A stretch of 5,022 nt of DNA from Chryseobacterium sp. (GTDB lineage Bacteria; Bacteroidota; Bacteroidia; Flavobacteriales; Weeksellaceae): the NCBI GenBank assembly GCA_030146295.1, contig JASLCD010000030.1, forward strand, positions 1-5,022. Reading direction: 5' to 3'. The position numbers and the translations under genes were made by a program. Shown here one piece after another: positions 1 to 5,022 of this stretch. Within the stretch, counting starts at the first letter, position 1, and each line of letters begins with the position of its first letter. The notes under the pieces are model-generated. The model had not been told where the DNA came from. It ran no database searches and saw only the letters and a list, made by a program, of their open reading frames with translations.

Positions 1-296
1 ATTTCTGTAAAAGCATAGGTAGAAGCAAATCCATATTTGTTGGTCAATACCGCTACATCACTTCCCATGGCATCACTTGCTCTTAAAACAGTTGAATAAC
101 CAATGTTAGCATAGGTAGTTCCGTCGTTATTAAATTTTGCCCAGGTTCCGTTCACTACTGTTTCAGCACTTTCTGCTGTTTTAAAAACTTCTACACTGTT
201 AGCCTGATCAGTTGGAGCAGTATCCAAATCATTTTCACAACTTGTAAGCGACCATAATCCGACAAGAGCAAATGATAAATATTTTAATTGTTTCAT
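1..296 (-). CDS. SusD/RagB-family outer-membrane lipoprotein, N-terminal part (3' end outside window)
   Basis: Surface lipoprotein expected to cap the SusC-type channel encoded just upstream and to help capture its substrate. The visible 98 codons begin at the ATG complementary to 294-296. They open with a lipoprotein signal peptide: two charged or polar residues, a hydrophobic stretch, then the lipobox LTSC with the lipidated cysteine at residue 20. The residues after the cysteine (ENDLD) are acidic, as in Bacteroidota lipoprotein export signals. The following segment, with NGTWAKF near residues 50-56, resembles the N-terminal helical region of SusD-like proteins. The start lies 17 nt after the SusC stop, so the two are almost certainly co-transcribed and share the upstream SAM riboswitch. 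The substrate-binding C-terminal part is missing, so the substrate cannot be read from this fragment. Family assignment is firm from the lipobox, the position after susC and the fold style; specificity is unknown. Confidence 0.9.
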   Translation of the reverse strand, partial: MKQLKYLSFALVGLWSLTSCENDLDTAPTDQANSVEVFKTAESAETVVNGTWAKFNNDGTTYANIGYSTVLRASDAMGSDVAVLTNKYGFASTYAFTE

Positions 297-313
297 TGTT
301 TCAATTTTAAAAG

Positions 314-3247
314 TTAAAGAGTTGCCTGAAGACCGAAAGTGATCGTTCTCATTGCAGGATATCTGTAATAAGTAGTTCCGTCCAGTGCCTGCTCAGGATC
401 CATTCCTTTATGTTTATAGAAGGTCAGAAGATTTTCCGCCTGAATATAAATTCTGAACTTTTTAAGTCCTATTTTTTCAAAATAATCACCAGGAAGCGTA
501 TATCCTAAGCTTACATTTTTAAGTCTTGCATACGTTCCTGAGTATAAGAATCTCGAAGATGTTGACGTCCAGTTATTCGTTGTTGTGCTCAATCCCGGCA
601 CATCTGTATTAGGATTTTCCGGTGTCCACCTGTTCAGCATTTCTGCACTCCATGCACGTCCTCCGGCACTTCCGTTATGCATGATTGAAGTATAATCGGT
701 ATCGAGAATCTTCCCTCCTATTTTAAATGTCAGTAACCCTGAAAAATCAAAATTCTTATAAGTGATACTAGTACTGATTCCCCCAGTCAGCTTAGGCAGC
801 GCAGAACCCTGTATTATTTTTGTTGCTTTTGAATACTCTGATGTTGTTCCTTCCACAGAATTTCCGTTAGCATCTGTAGAAATCGTTTTCCATAGAGGCT
901 TTCCGTTGCTAGGATCTACTCCTGCCCATTCCGGAATAAAGAAATCATATACAGAACCACCTTCGCGTAAAAGTTTAGTTCCTACAACAAGAGATCCTGC
1001 CGGTAACTTGGTCACTTTATTATTTAAAGTACTTAGGTTAATATCTACATTCCACTGGAAATTATCATTCCTGATCGGGGTAGTAAATAACGAGAACTCG
1101 AATCCGGAATTTTTAATTGTCCCAATATTTGCCGGATAATCGCTGATCCCCAATGATGGTGCAACAGGCATATTAAACAACAGATCCTGGCTTTTTCGCT
1201 CGAAGTATTCAATATTTCCTTTAACTCTGTTATTCAGAACGGCAAACTCTAACCCTACATTTAAATTAAGGTTGGTTTCCCACTTCACGTTCTTTGTAGA
1301 TGTTTTCTCCAGAGTTGTTCCCGGTTCTCCTCCAAGGCTGATGAACCTGTACAGTTCCTGATAGGCATAATACAGAGGCTGCCCATTCGGACGCAGTAAC
1401 TTATCATTCCCCTGACCACCGTAACTTGCACGTAATGTCAACTGATTGAAGGTGTTCAGGTTTTTGATAAATTCTTCATTTGAGATCTTCCATGAACCTC
1501 CAACAGACCAGAACCTCCCCCATCTGTTATCCGGCGAGAATCTCGAAGAACTGTCCGCCCTTCCGGAAGCAGATAGGAAATAGGTGTTGTTATAGTCATA
1601 CTCTACTTTTCCAAGGAAACTCAATAAACTTAATTTATTACTGTTTCCACTGAAGCTTCCCAATAAAGAAGCCGCATCCGGCTCATAATAGTAAGGCAGA
1701 GAAAACTGGCTTCTGGTACCGGATATGGTCTGGTAATCGTATTTGTAGAACTCATGTCCTGCCAAAGCATTCACATGGTGTTTTCCAAATTTTTTATCAA
1801 AAGTCAGAATATTACTCGTTGTATAAGAAAGTGTTCTGCTATTGGTTCTCGTTACCGAGCCTCCGATCTCAGCTCCCTGTCCAAGAAGCGGGTTTGAGTA
1901 ATAATGTCCATTATAATTAACCAGATCAACAGAAAAACTGGTCTTGAACTTTAGCTCAGGTAAGAATGTAAAATCAAGGAATCCTTTACCAGAAAAATTA
2001 TCTTCCTGATTTTCGTTTTTATCCAACGGTAAAGTTGCTGCAGCATTCTGATTCTGAAGAGCATTGGTTGGTCTGTATTTTCCAAAATCATAAATTCTGT
2101 TTCCCGCTGCATCTACAATATATGACCCATCTGCATTTCTTTCATAATAAGGATAGAATGAAGGAATGAACCGTGCCGCATTGATAATATTACTTGCCTT
2201 GGAATCTGAAGAGGTAGGAGCCTGCTGAACACTGTTTGTGTAACTTAAGTTCACCCCAACATTCAGCCATTTTTTCACTTCAGAATTAATCTTTAATCTT
2301 GTATTATACCTTTTAAATCCTGATTCAATGGCCATTCCTTTATCATCCAGATATCCGAGGGAAAAGAAATAATTGCTTTTTTCACTTCCACCGCTAATAT
2401 CCAGATCTACCTGGTTTCTGGAAGCTACTCTTTGCAGGATATCTCTCCAGTTATCATTCCATAGAGGTGATGCTCCCGGCAAAAGTTTCCCGTCCGTCCC
2501 TACCGGTTTCGGATAACTTGCTCCGTAAGGGTTAATCCCAAGGGTTGAAACAAGATTATCAGTTGCCATCTGGCCGGCCTGCTGTGAAGATATTTTACCG
2601 GATTGATATCCGTTTCTCAAAGCTTCCCAGTATAATTGAAAATACTGATCCGTATTCACCTGCTCATAATCTTTTACTGCTCTTCCGGAGAACCCCTGGC
2701 TTATATTAAAGTTAATTTTAGCTTCGCCTTTTTTCCCGGATTTCGTAGTAATGATAATGATTCCGTTTGCTCCTCTGGATCCGTACAAAGCACTTGCTGT
2801 AGCATCTTTTAAAACACTTATGGATTCAATATCACTTGGACTTATAGAGTTTAGGTTTCCATCAAAAGGAATTCCATCCACTACATAAAGTGGATCACTG
2901 GAAGCACTGATTGATCCAATTCCTCTGATTCTGATTGTAGAAATAGCCCCTGGCTGCCCTGAAGCACTTGTTGCCTGAACCCCCGCTACCTGCCCTTCCA
3001 GAGCTTTGGTAATATTGGTCACAGGTCTATTATTAATTTTATCACTGGAAATAGTTGCTACTGAACCTGTATAGCTGTTTCTTTTAGCCTTTCCGTATGC
3101 TACTACAACTACTTCATCAATCTCCTTTTCACGGAGCGTATCTTTTTTCAACCTGGAAGTCTGCCCGCTTACACTTGCAATTCCTAAGAAAAATACAGCT
3201 ACTGGCGGTATCCAAATTTTAGAATTAAATAAAGTTTTATTAATCAT
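314..3247 (-). CDS. SusC/RagA-family TonB-linked outer-membrane transporter
   Basis: A 977-residue outer-membrane beta-barrel that imports a nutrient using TonB-ExbBD energy, working with the SusD-like lipoprotein encoded 17 nt downstream. Residues 1-28 are a signal peptide, with likely cleavage before Gln29. A TonB-box-like segment (EIDEVVVVAYG) lies at residues 42-52. The plug domain follows at about 55-170, with VVDGIPF at 122-128 and the SusC signature SVLKDATASALYGSRG near 144-159. The rest is the barrel, ending in an aromatic/hydrophobic strand (FGLQATL). The carboxypeptidase-regulatory-like N-terminal domain of many SusC proteins is absent. The mature protein has no cysteine and about seven methionines. 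I chose the ATG at 3245-3247; an in-frame TTG six bases upstream (3251-3253) is possible but less likely. The leader carries a SAM-I riboswitch and terminator, which points to methionine- or sulfur-related uptake. The substrate is an inference; the family is secure. Confidence 0.95.
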   Translation of the reverse strand: MINKTLFNSKIWIPPVAVFFLGIASVSGQTSRLKKDTLREKEIDEVVVVAYGKAKRNSYTGSVATISSDKINNRPVTNITKALEGQVAGVQATSASGQPGAISTIRIRGIGSISASSDPLYVVDGIPFDGNLNSISPSDIESISVLKDATASALYGSRGANGIIIITTKSGKKGEAKINFNISQGFSGRAVKDYEQVNTDQYFQLYWEALRNGYQSGKISSQQAGQMATDNLVSTLGINPYGASYPKPVGTDGKLLPGASPLWNDNWRDILQRVASRNQVDLDISGGSEKSNYFFSLGYLDDKGMAIESGFKRYNTRLKINSEVKKWLNVGVNLSYTNSVQQAPTSSDSKASNIINAARFIPSFYPYYERNADGSYIVDAAGNRIYDFGKYRPTNALQNQNAAATLPLDKNENQEDNFSGKGFLDFTFLPELKFKTSFSVDLVNYNGHYYSNPLLGQGAEIGGSVTRTNSRTLSYTTSNILTFDKKFGKHHVNALAGHEFYKYDYQTISGTRSQFSLPYYYEPDAASLLGSFSGNSNKLSLLSFLGKVEYDYNNTYFLSASGRADSSSRFSPDNRWGRFWSVGGSWKISNEEFIKNLNTFNQLTLRASYGGQGNDKLLRPNGQPLYYAYQELYRFISLGGEPGTTLEKTSTKNVKWETNLNLNVGLEFAVLNNRVKGNIEYFERKSQDLLFNMPVAPSLGISDYPANIGTIKNSGFEFSLFTTPIRNDNFQWNVDINLSTLNNKVTKLPAGSLVVGTKLLREGGSVYDFFIPEWAGVDPSNGKPLWKTISTDANGNSVEGTTSEYSKATKIIQGSALPKLTGGISTSITYKNFDFSGLLTFKIGGKILDTDYTSIMHNGSAGGRAWSAEMLNRWTPENPNTDVPGLSTTTNNWTSTSSRFLYSGTYARLKNVSLGYTLPGDYFEKIGLKKFRIYIQAENLLTFYKHKGMDPEQALDGTTYYRYPAMRTITFGLQATL

Positions 3248-3271
3248 AATCAATTTTGTTTATCAAATATT

Positions 3272-3306
3272 AAAAATCAACCCCTTGCAGAAAAGACAGC
3301 AAAGGG
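3272..3306 (-). terminator. Intrinsic terminator in the susC leader (riboswitch expression platform)
   Basis: On the minus strand CCCTTTGC (3306-3299) pairs with GCAAGGGG (3288-3281) through eight pairs, one of them a U-G wobble. The loop is 10 nt and the stem is followed by the T-rich run TTGATTTTT (3280-3272). It lies between the SAM-I aptamer and the susC start codon, the position of an attenuator. Termination here when SAM is bound would stop transcription about 25 nt before the coding region. The structure is seen directly; its regulated use is inferred. Confidence 0.75.
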
Positions 3307-3346
3307 CATCGATAAATACGATAAACCAAATGCTTATTTTTCCTTT
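3301..3346 (-). promoter_or_regulatory. Possible antiterminator pairing between aptamer 3' end and terminator 5' arm
   Basis: On the minus-strand RNA, AAAGG (3346-3342, the 3' arm of P4) can pair with CCUUU (3305-3301). GCAU (3333-3330, overlapping the 3' arm of P1) can pair with AUGC (3309-3306). The two 3' segments are contiguous and cover most of the 5' arm of the terminator, so this fold and the aptamer-plus-terminator fold exclude each other. A rival pairing, AUAAGC (3337-3332) with GUUUAU (six pairs, one wobble), would sequester the P1 3' arm in a small hairpin. Which alternative forms cannot be decided without folding calculations. Confidence 0.35.
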
Positions 3347-3426
3347 ATAGGCTGAATGTAACACCTTACGTATAGCAGGTTGTCAAGATTTCGCAGGGTC
3401 AGTTCCCTCCATCTTTCTTTATAAGC
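3332..3426 (-). ncRNA. SAM-I (S-box) riboswitch aptamer
   Basis: A cis-acting leader RNA that binds S-adenosylmethionine and normally shuts off downstream genes when SAM is plentiful. Read on the minus strand it follows the S-box consensus closely. P1 is formed by GCUUAU (3426-3421) and AUAAGC (3337-3332). P2 is AAGAU (3415-3411) with AUCUU (3389-3385), then the kink-turn-type GAUGGAGGGA and an inner GGG/CCC stem (3407-3405 with 3398-3396). The conserved GACAACC precedes P3 (ACCU 3380-3377 with AGGU 3366-3363), followed by AAGGUGUUACAUUC. P4 is a short CCU/AGG stem, and GGAAAAAUAAGC closes the aptamer. The core AAG of J1/2, ACAAC after P2 and GGUG of P3, which carry the SAM-contacting bases in solved SAM-I structures, are present. 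The pseudoknot CUGA (3402-3399) with UCAG (3355-3352) is intact. It lies 85 nt upstream of the susC ATG. Confidence 0.93.
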
Positions 3427-3443
3427 CGATCGAAATATGGTTG

Positions 3444-3474
3444 CAAAGCTAAAAACTTTTAGTCCACAAAACAA
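3444..3474 (-). promoter_or_regulatory. Bacteroidota-type promoter of the SAM riboswitch-susCD operon
   Basis: The minus strand carries an exact match to the Bacteroidota -7 element TAnnTTTG: TAGCTTTG (3451-3444). A TTG -33 element lies at 3474-3472, giving a 20-nt spacer, within the range described for this phylum. Transcription would begin roughly at 3435-3440, just ahead of the first riboswitch base pair at 3426, so the aptamer would sit at the very 5' end of the transcript. The position relative to the riboswitch strongly supports the call. Confidence 0.7.
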
Positions 3475-3481
3475 GTAGACT
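3461..3481. repeat. 7-bp inverted repeat overlapping the -33 region of the susC promoter
   Basis: AGTCCAC (3461-3467) and GTAGACT (3475-3481) form arms separated by 7 nt. They match at six of seven positions as DNA, and pair fully if a U-G wobble is allowed on the minus strand. The repeat spans the -33 TTG at 3472-3474, so a protein bound here could control the promoter. The repeat is seen; an operator role is only a suggestion, and short imperfect repeats arise by chance in AT-rich DNA. Confidence 0.3.
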
Positions 3482-3497
3482 TATAATTTTTTCATGA

Positions 3498-3505
3498 TAA
3501 ATTTG
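3498..3505 (+). promoter_or_regulatory. Candidate -7 element for aroQ
   Basis: TAAATTTG is the only exact plus-strand match to TAnnTTTG between the susC promoter and aroQ. No TTG lies at a suitable distance upstream, and it is about 170 nt from the aroQ start. A one-mismatch alternative, AATATTTG at 3630-3637, is closer to the gene but also lacks a -33 element. Either could be used. Confidence 0.25.
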
Positions 3506-3576
3506 TAAAAATTAACATAAAATTATACCAAAACCCAATACAGCAAGGAGTTACAACCATTATCATTTTTTCAAAC

Positions 3577-3590
3577 ATGATAAATATCAT
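3577..3590. repeat. Short palindrome ATGATA-AA-TATCAT
   Basis: Two perfect 6-bp arms are separated by AA. The left arm is part of a 10-bp direct repeat, CATGATAAAT, found at 3493-3502 and 3576-3585, and a reverse copy of ATGATAA lies at 3560-3566. The cluster could be binding sites for a dimeric regulator of aroQ, but the AT-richness makes chance occurrence plausible. Confidence 0.3.
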
Positions 3591-3643
3591 TGCTAAAAAT
3601 TCAATTCAACAAAAGATAATCTGTGGGGAAATATTTGATCATT

Positions 3644-3664
3644 AATTAAAAAAAGTTTTTAATT
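3644..3664 (+). repeat. 9-bp inverted repeat immediately upstream of aroQ
   Basis: AATTAAAAA (3644-3652) and TTTTTAATT (3656-3664) are perfect complements around the 3-nt centre AAG. The second arm ends 7 nt before the aroQ ATG at 3672. In RNA this is a weak all-A/U hairpin in the ribosome-binding region, so it could modulate translation. No Shine-Dalgarno sequence is present, as usual for Bacteroidota. The repeat is certain; its function is not. Confidence 0.4.
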
Positions 3665-3671
3665 TTATAGT

Positions 3672-4079
3672 ATGAAAGTTTTGATCATTAACGGCCCTAA
3701 CCTCAATCTGTTGGGCACACGAGAACCGGAAATCTATGGAAATGTTTCTATGGAAAGCTATTTGGAAAATTTAAGATCCGAGTTTCAGGCTCATGAATTA
3801 AAATATTATCAGTCTAATATTGAAGGAGAGCTCATCAACAGACTTCAGGAGGATGACTTTGATGCCGTCATAATTAATCCGGGAGCTTTTACTCATTATT
3901 CTTATGCGATTGCCGATTGTTTGAAAAATATTCGTAAGCCAAAAGTAGAAGTACATATCAGCAATATCTACAAAAGAGAGGAATTCAGACAGAAATCTGT
4001 AACGGCAGCCAATACAGATGCGGTTTTATCTGGATTCGGAATGGATGGGTACAGATTGGCTTTATTGAGTTTGAAGTAA
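3672..4079 (+). CDS. aroQ: Type II 3-dehydroquinate dehydratase
   Basis: Cytoplasmic enzyme of the shikimate pathway that dehydrates 3-dehydroquinate to 3-dehydroshikimate, leading to chorismate and the aromatic amino acids. The family normally assembles as a dodecamer. At 135 residues it is slightly short for the usual 140-150 but has all key segments. The N-terminal INGPNLNLLGTREPEIYG spans residues 6-23, with Arg17 and catalytic Tyr22 on the active-site lid. NPGAFTHYS is at 69-77, with the substrate-binding Asn69. EVHISNIYKREEFRQKS is at 93-109, with Glu93, catalytic His95 and Arg106. The start is fixed by MKVLIINGPN, the normal beginning of the family. It is divergent from the riboswitch-susCD operon and followed after 57 nt by an unrelated small gene with no clear terminator between them, so read-through is possible. 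No aromatic-pathway neighbour is visible. Confidence 0.97.
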   Translation: MKVLIINGPNLNLLGTREPEIYGNVSMESYLENLRSEFQAHELKYYQSNIEGELINRLQEDDFDAVIINPGAFTHYSYAIADCLKNIRKPKVEVHISNIYKREEFRQKSVTAANTDAVLSGFGMDGYRLALLSLK

Positions 4080-4098
4080 TTTTTAACTTATATTTTCC

Positions 4099-4125
4099 CA
4101 CAGATCACACAGATTTCACTGATAA
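4099..4125 (+). repeat. Three-unit CACAGATnn tandem repeat in the aroQ downstream gap
   Basis: Three 9-nt units follow one another: CACAGATCA, CACAGATTT, CACTGATAA. The third has one change in the CACAGAT core. Similar CACAGAT/CACGAAT-type dispersed repeats are, to my recollection, common in intergenic gaps of Flavobacteriia, and this may be a short or decayed copy. It ends 11 nt before the next start codon, so it probably contributes to that gene's 5' leader. The periodicity is seen; membership of a dispersed family is inferred. Confidence 0.5.
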
Positions 4126-4136
4126 TTATGTAATTT

Positions 4137-4574
4137 ATGAAGATAAATGATAAGGTTTACTGTAAAGACATTGGAATATATTCAGGGCAATTAACAAAAA
4201 GAAAATCTTACATCATTGAAGAAATAAATGATGAAAATATAAGAATACGGAATGATGAAGGAAAACTGGGATGGTATTGGGATTTTTATTTTAGTTTAAA
4301 CAATGAAGCGAAAATAACATCTATTCATATTGATGATAAAATAGAAAATATTGAATCTGATGCTATAGAGGTAACGATTACATTTTCTGACAAAACAAAA
4401 TATTGGATGACCTTCACAACTCCAAAGTATTTAGATAAAATACTGGACGGAGAGCAGTACTTTTCTTCAAAACACTTTATGATTATAAAACATCTGACAG
4501 AAGAATCAATCAAATCAACAGTCTTAAAACTAGATGAACAGAATGAGCTGATTGAAAACTGTCAAAAATATTAA
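4137..4574 (+). CDS. Uncharacterised 145-residue protein, possibly immunity-like
   Basis: I do not recognise a named family. The protein has no signal peptide or membrane segment and is expected to be cytoplasmic. Residues 1-55 (KINDKVYCKDIGIYSG..., then KSYIIEEINDENIRIRND and GWYWDFYFSL) look like a small all-beta SH3-like barrel. Residues 60-145 have a different character: strands around EVTITFSDKTKYWMTFTTPKYLDKIL cut here as one beta-beta-helix unit, then YFSSKHFMIIKHLTEESI and a charged C-terminal helix ending ENCQKY. This second half recalls small immunity proteins of Bacteroidota polymorphic-toxin loci, but no toxin gene is present. The ATG at 4137 is the first start in the frame and lacks a Shine-Dalgarno sequence. 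The gene looks more AT-rich than aroQ, compatible with recent acquisition. It ends at a strong terminator. Coding status is likely; function is open. Confidence 0.75.
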   Translation: MKINDKVYCKDIGIYSGQLTKRKSYIIEEINDENIRIRNDEGKLGWYWDFYFSLNNEAKITSIHIDDKIENIESDAIEVTITFSDKTKYWMTFTTPKYLDKILDGEQYFSSKHFMIIKHLTEESIKSTVLKLDEQNELIENCQKY

Positions 4575-4575
4575 G

Positions 4576-4606
4576 AAAAAAGCCTCATCAATGATGAGGC
4601 TTTTCT
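4576..4606. terminator. Bidirectional intrinsic terminator between convergent genes
   Basis: GCCTCATC (4582-4589) and GATGAGGC (4593-4600) form a perfect 8-bp stem around a 3-nt loop. It is flanked by an A run (4576-4581) and a T run (4601-4604) that extend the pairing to 12 bp. The flanking runs supply a U tract on both strands, so it can end the 145-residue gene (stop at 4572-4574) and pckA (stop complement at 4625) alike. Confidence 0.92.
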
Positions 4607-4624
4607 GTATGGTATTGATAACTA

Positions 4625-5022
4625 TTAGATAGTTTGTTCCTGTAACTGAGGTCCTGAAGCCACTAACTTCTTACCTTCTTCAGTATCACAGTACTGTTCA
4701 AAGTTTTTGATATATCGTGCAGCAAGATCTTTTGCTTTTTCTTCCCATTCTGAAGCACTTTCATAAGTTTCTCTAGGATCTAAAATACCTGTAGAAACGT
4801 TTGGCAATTCAGTAGGAATCTCAAGATTCATGATTGGAACCTGAGTTTTAGGAGCGTTATCAATAGAACCATCAATGATGGCATCAATGATTGCTCTTGT
4901 ATCTTTTAGAGAGATTCTTTTTCCGGTACCATTCCAACCTGTATTCACTAAATAAGCTTTAGCTCCGTGCTCCTGCATTTTACCGATCAATGTTTTAGAA
5001 TACATTGTTGGGTGTAATGTAA
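4625..5022 (-). CDS. pckA: Phosphoenolpyruvate carboxykinase (ATP), C-terminal part (5' end outside window)
   Basis: Gluconeogenic enzyme that converts oxaloacetate plus ATP to phosphoenolpyruvate, CO2 and ADP in the cytoplasm. The visible part is about 130 residues from the C-terminus of an enzyme usually near 540. The frame is open to the right edge and reads TLHPT before the methionine at 5003-5005, matching the conserved LHPT segment of the family, so that methionine is internal and not the start. LVNTGWNGTGKRISLKDTR follows; it matches the E. coli enzyme almost residue for residue and keeps the Arg and Thr that contact the adenine nucleotide (Arg449 and Thr455 there). LEIPTELPNV, ILDPRETY, and the terminal EEGKKLVASGP complete the usual C-terminal domain. 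The gene is convergent with the 145-residue gene and shares its bidirectional terminator. No promoter is visible because the start lies outside the window. Confidence 0.97.
   Translation of the reverse strand, partial: TLHPTMYSKTLIGKMQEHGAKAYLVNTGWNGTGKRISLKDTRAIIDAIIDGSIDNAPKTQVPIMNLEIPTELPNVSTGILDPRETYESASEWEEKAKDLAARYIKNFEQYCDTEEGKKLVASGPQLQEQTI

Larger units (their letters stand above)
3482..3671. other. AT-rich divergent intergenic region upstream of aroQ
   Basis: With the susC leader to its left, this completes a gene-free stretch of about 420 bp between divergent genes. No coding frame of useful length was found in this part. It holds a TAAATTTG promoter candidate, three copies of ATGATAA in mixed orientation (3494-3500 plus, 3560-3566 minus, 3577-3583 plus), and a hairpin next to the aroQ start. 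Nothing else stands out. Confidence 0.6.

Noticed and set aside
762..1139. Plus-strand open frame of 125 codons
   Set aside because: Lies wholly inside the susC coding region on the opposite strand; its translation has no recognisable domain, while the minus-strand frame is a clear TonB-dependent transporter.
3248..3253. TTG start for susC six bases upstream of the ATG
   Set aside because: The ATG at 3245-3247 gives a normal signal peptide; the TTG only adds two residues and has no better initiation context.
3264..3271. AATATTTG on the minus strand as a second susC promoter
   Set aside because: One mismatch to TAnnTTTG, no -33 partner, overlaps the tail of the leader terminator and lies only 17 nt from the start codon.
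4099..4125. CRISPR-like array
   Set aside because: Units are only 9 nt, directly adjacent without spacers, and no cas genes are present.
4325..4513. Minus-strand open frame of 62 codons
   Set aside because: Antisense shadow of the 145-residue gene with low-complexity hydrophobic content and no supporting start context.
5003..5005. Methionine as the start of a short 126-residue protein
   Set aside because: The frame continues upstream with TLHPT, a conserved internal PckA segment, so the methionine is internal to a gene cut by the window edge.

Overview
The window looks like a low-GC Flavobacteriia chromosome, most like Chryseobacterium or a close relative. This rests on the SusC/SusD pair, a TAnnTTTG-type promoter, the lack of Shine-Dalgarno sequences, and the style of the AroQ and PckA proteins. 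The genus is an inference.

Positions 1-3480, read on the minus strand, form one regulated unit. From upstream to downstream it holds a Bacteroidota-type promoter (3444-3474), a SAM-I (S-box) riboswitch aptamer (3332-3426), an intrinsic terminator (3272-3306), a complete SusC/RagA-type TonB-dependent outer-membrane transporter (ATG at 3247, stop at 314), and 17 nt later the start of its SusD/RagB-type lipoprotein partner, cut by the window edge. The layout predicts that S-adenosylmethionine switches off an outer-membrane uptake system, so the imported nutrient is probably methionine, a methionine precursor or another sulfur source. The riboswitch is the most informative element of the window.

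Positions 3481-3671 are the rest of a divergent AT-rich intergenic region. It holds recurrent ATGATAA motifs, a short palindrome, a 9-bp hairpin just before aroQ, and one weak promoter candidate.

On the plus strand, aroQ (type II 3-dehydroquinate dehydratase, shikimate pathway, 3672-4079) is followed by a small CACAGAT-type tandem repeat (4099-4125). Next is an unrecognised 145-residue cytoplasmic protein (4137-4574) whose architecture weakly recalls small immunity proteins. A strong bidirectional terminator (4576-4606) separates it from the convergent 3' end of pckA (ATP-dependent phosphoenolpyruvate carboxykinase, 4625 to beyond the right edge, minus strand).

The aroQ, 145-residue and pckA genes have no evident functional link to each other or to the transporter operon.
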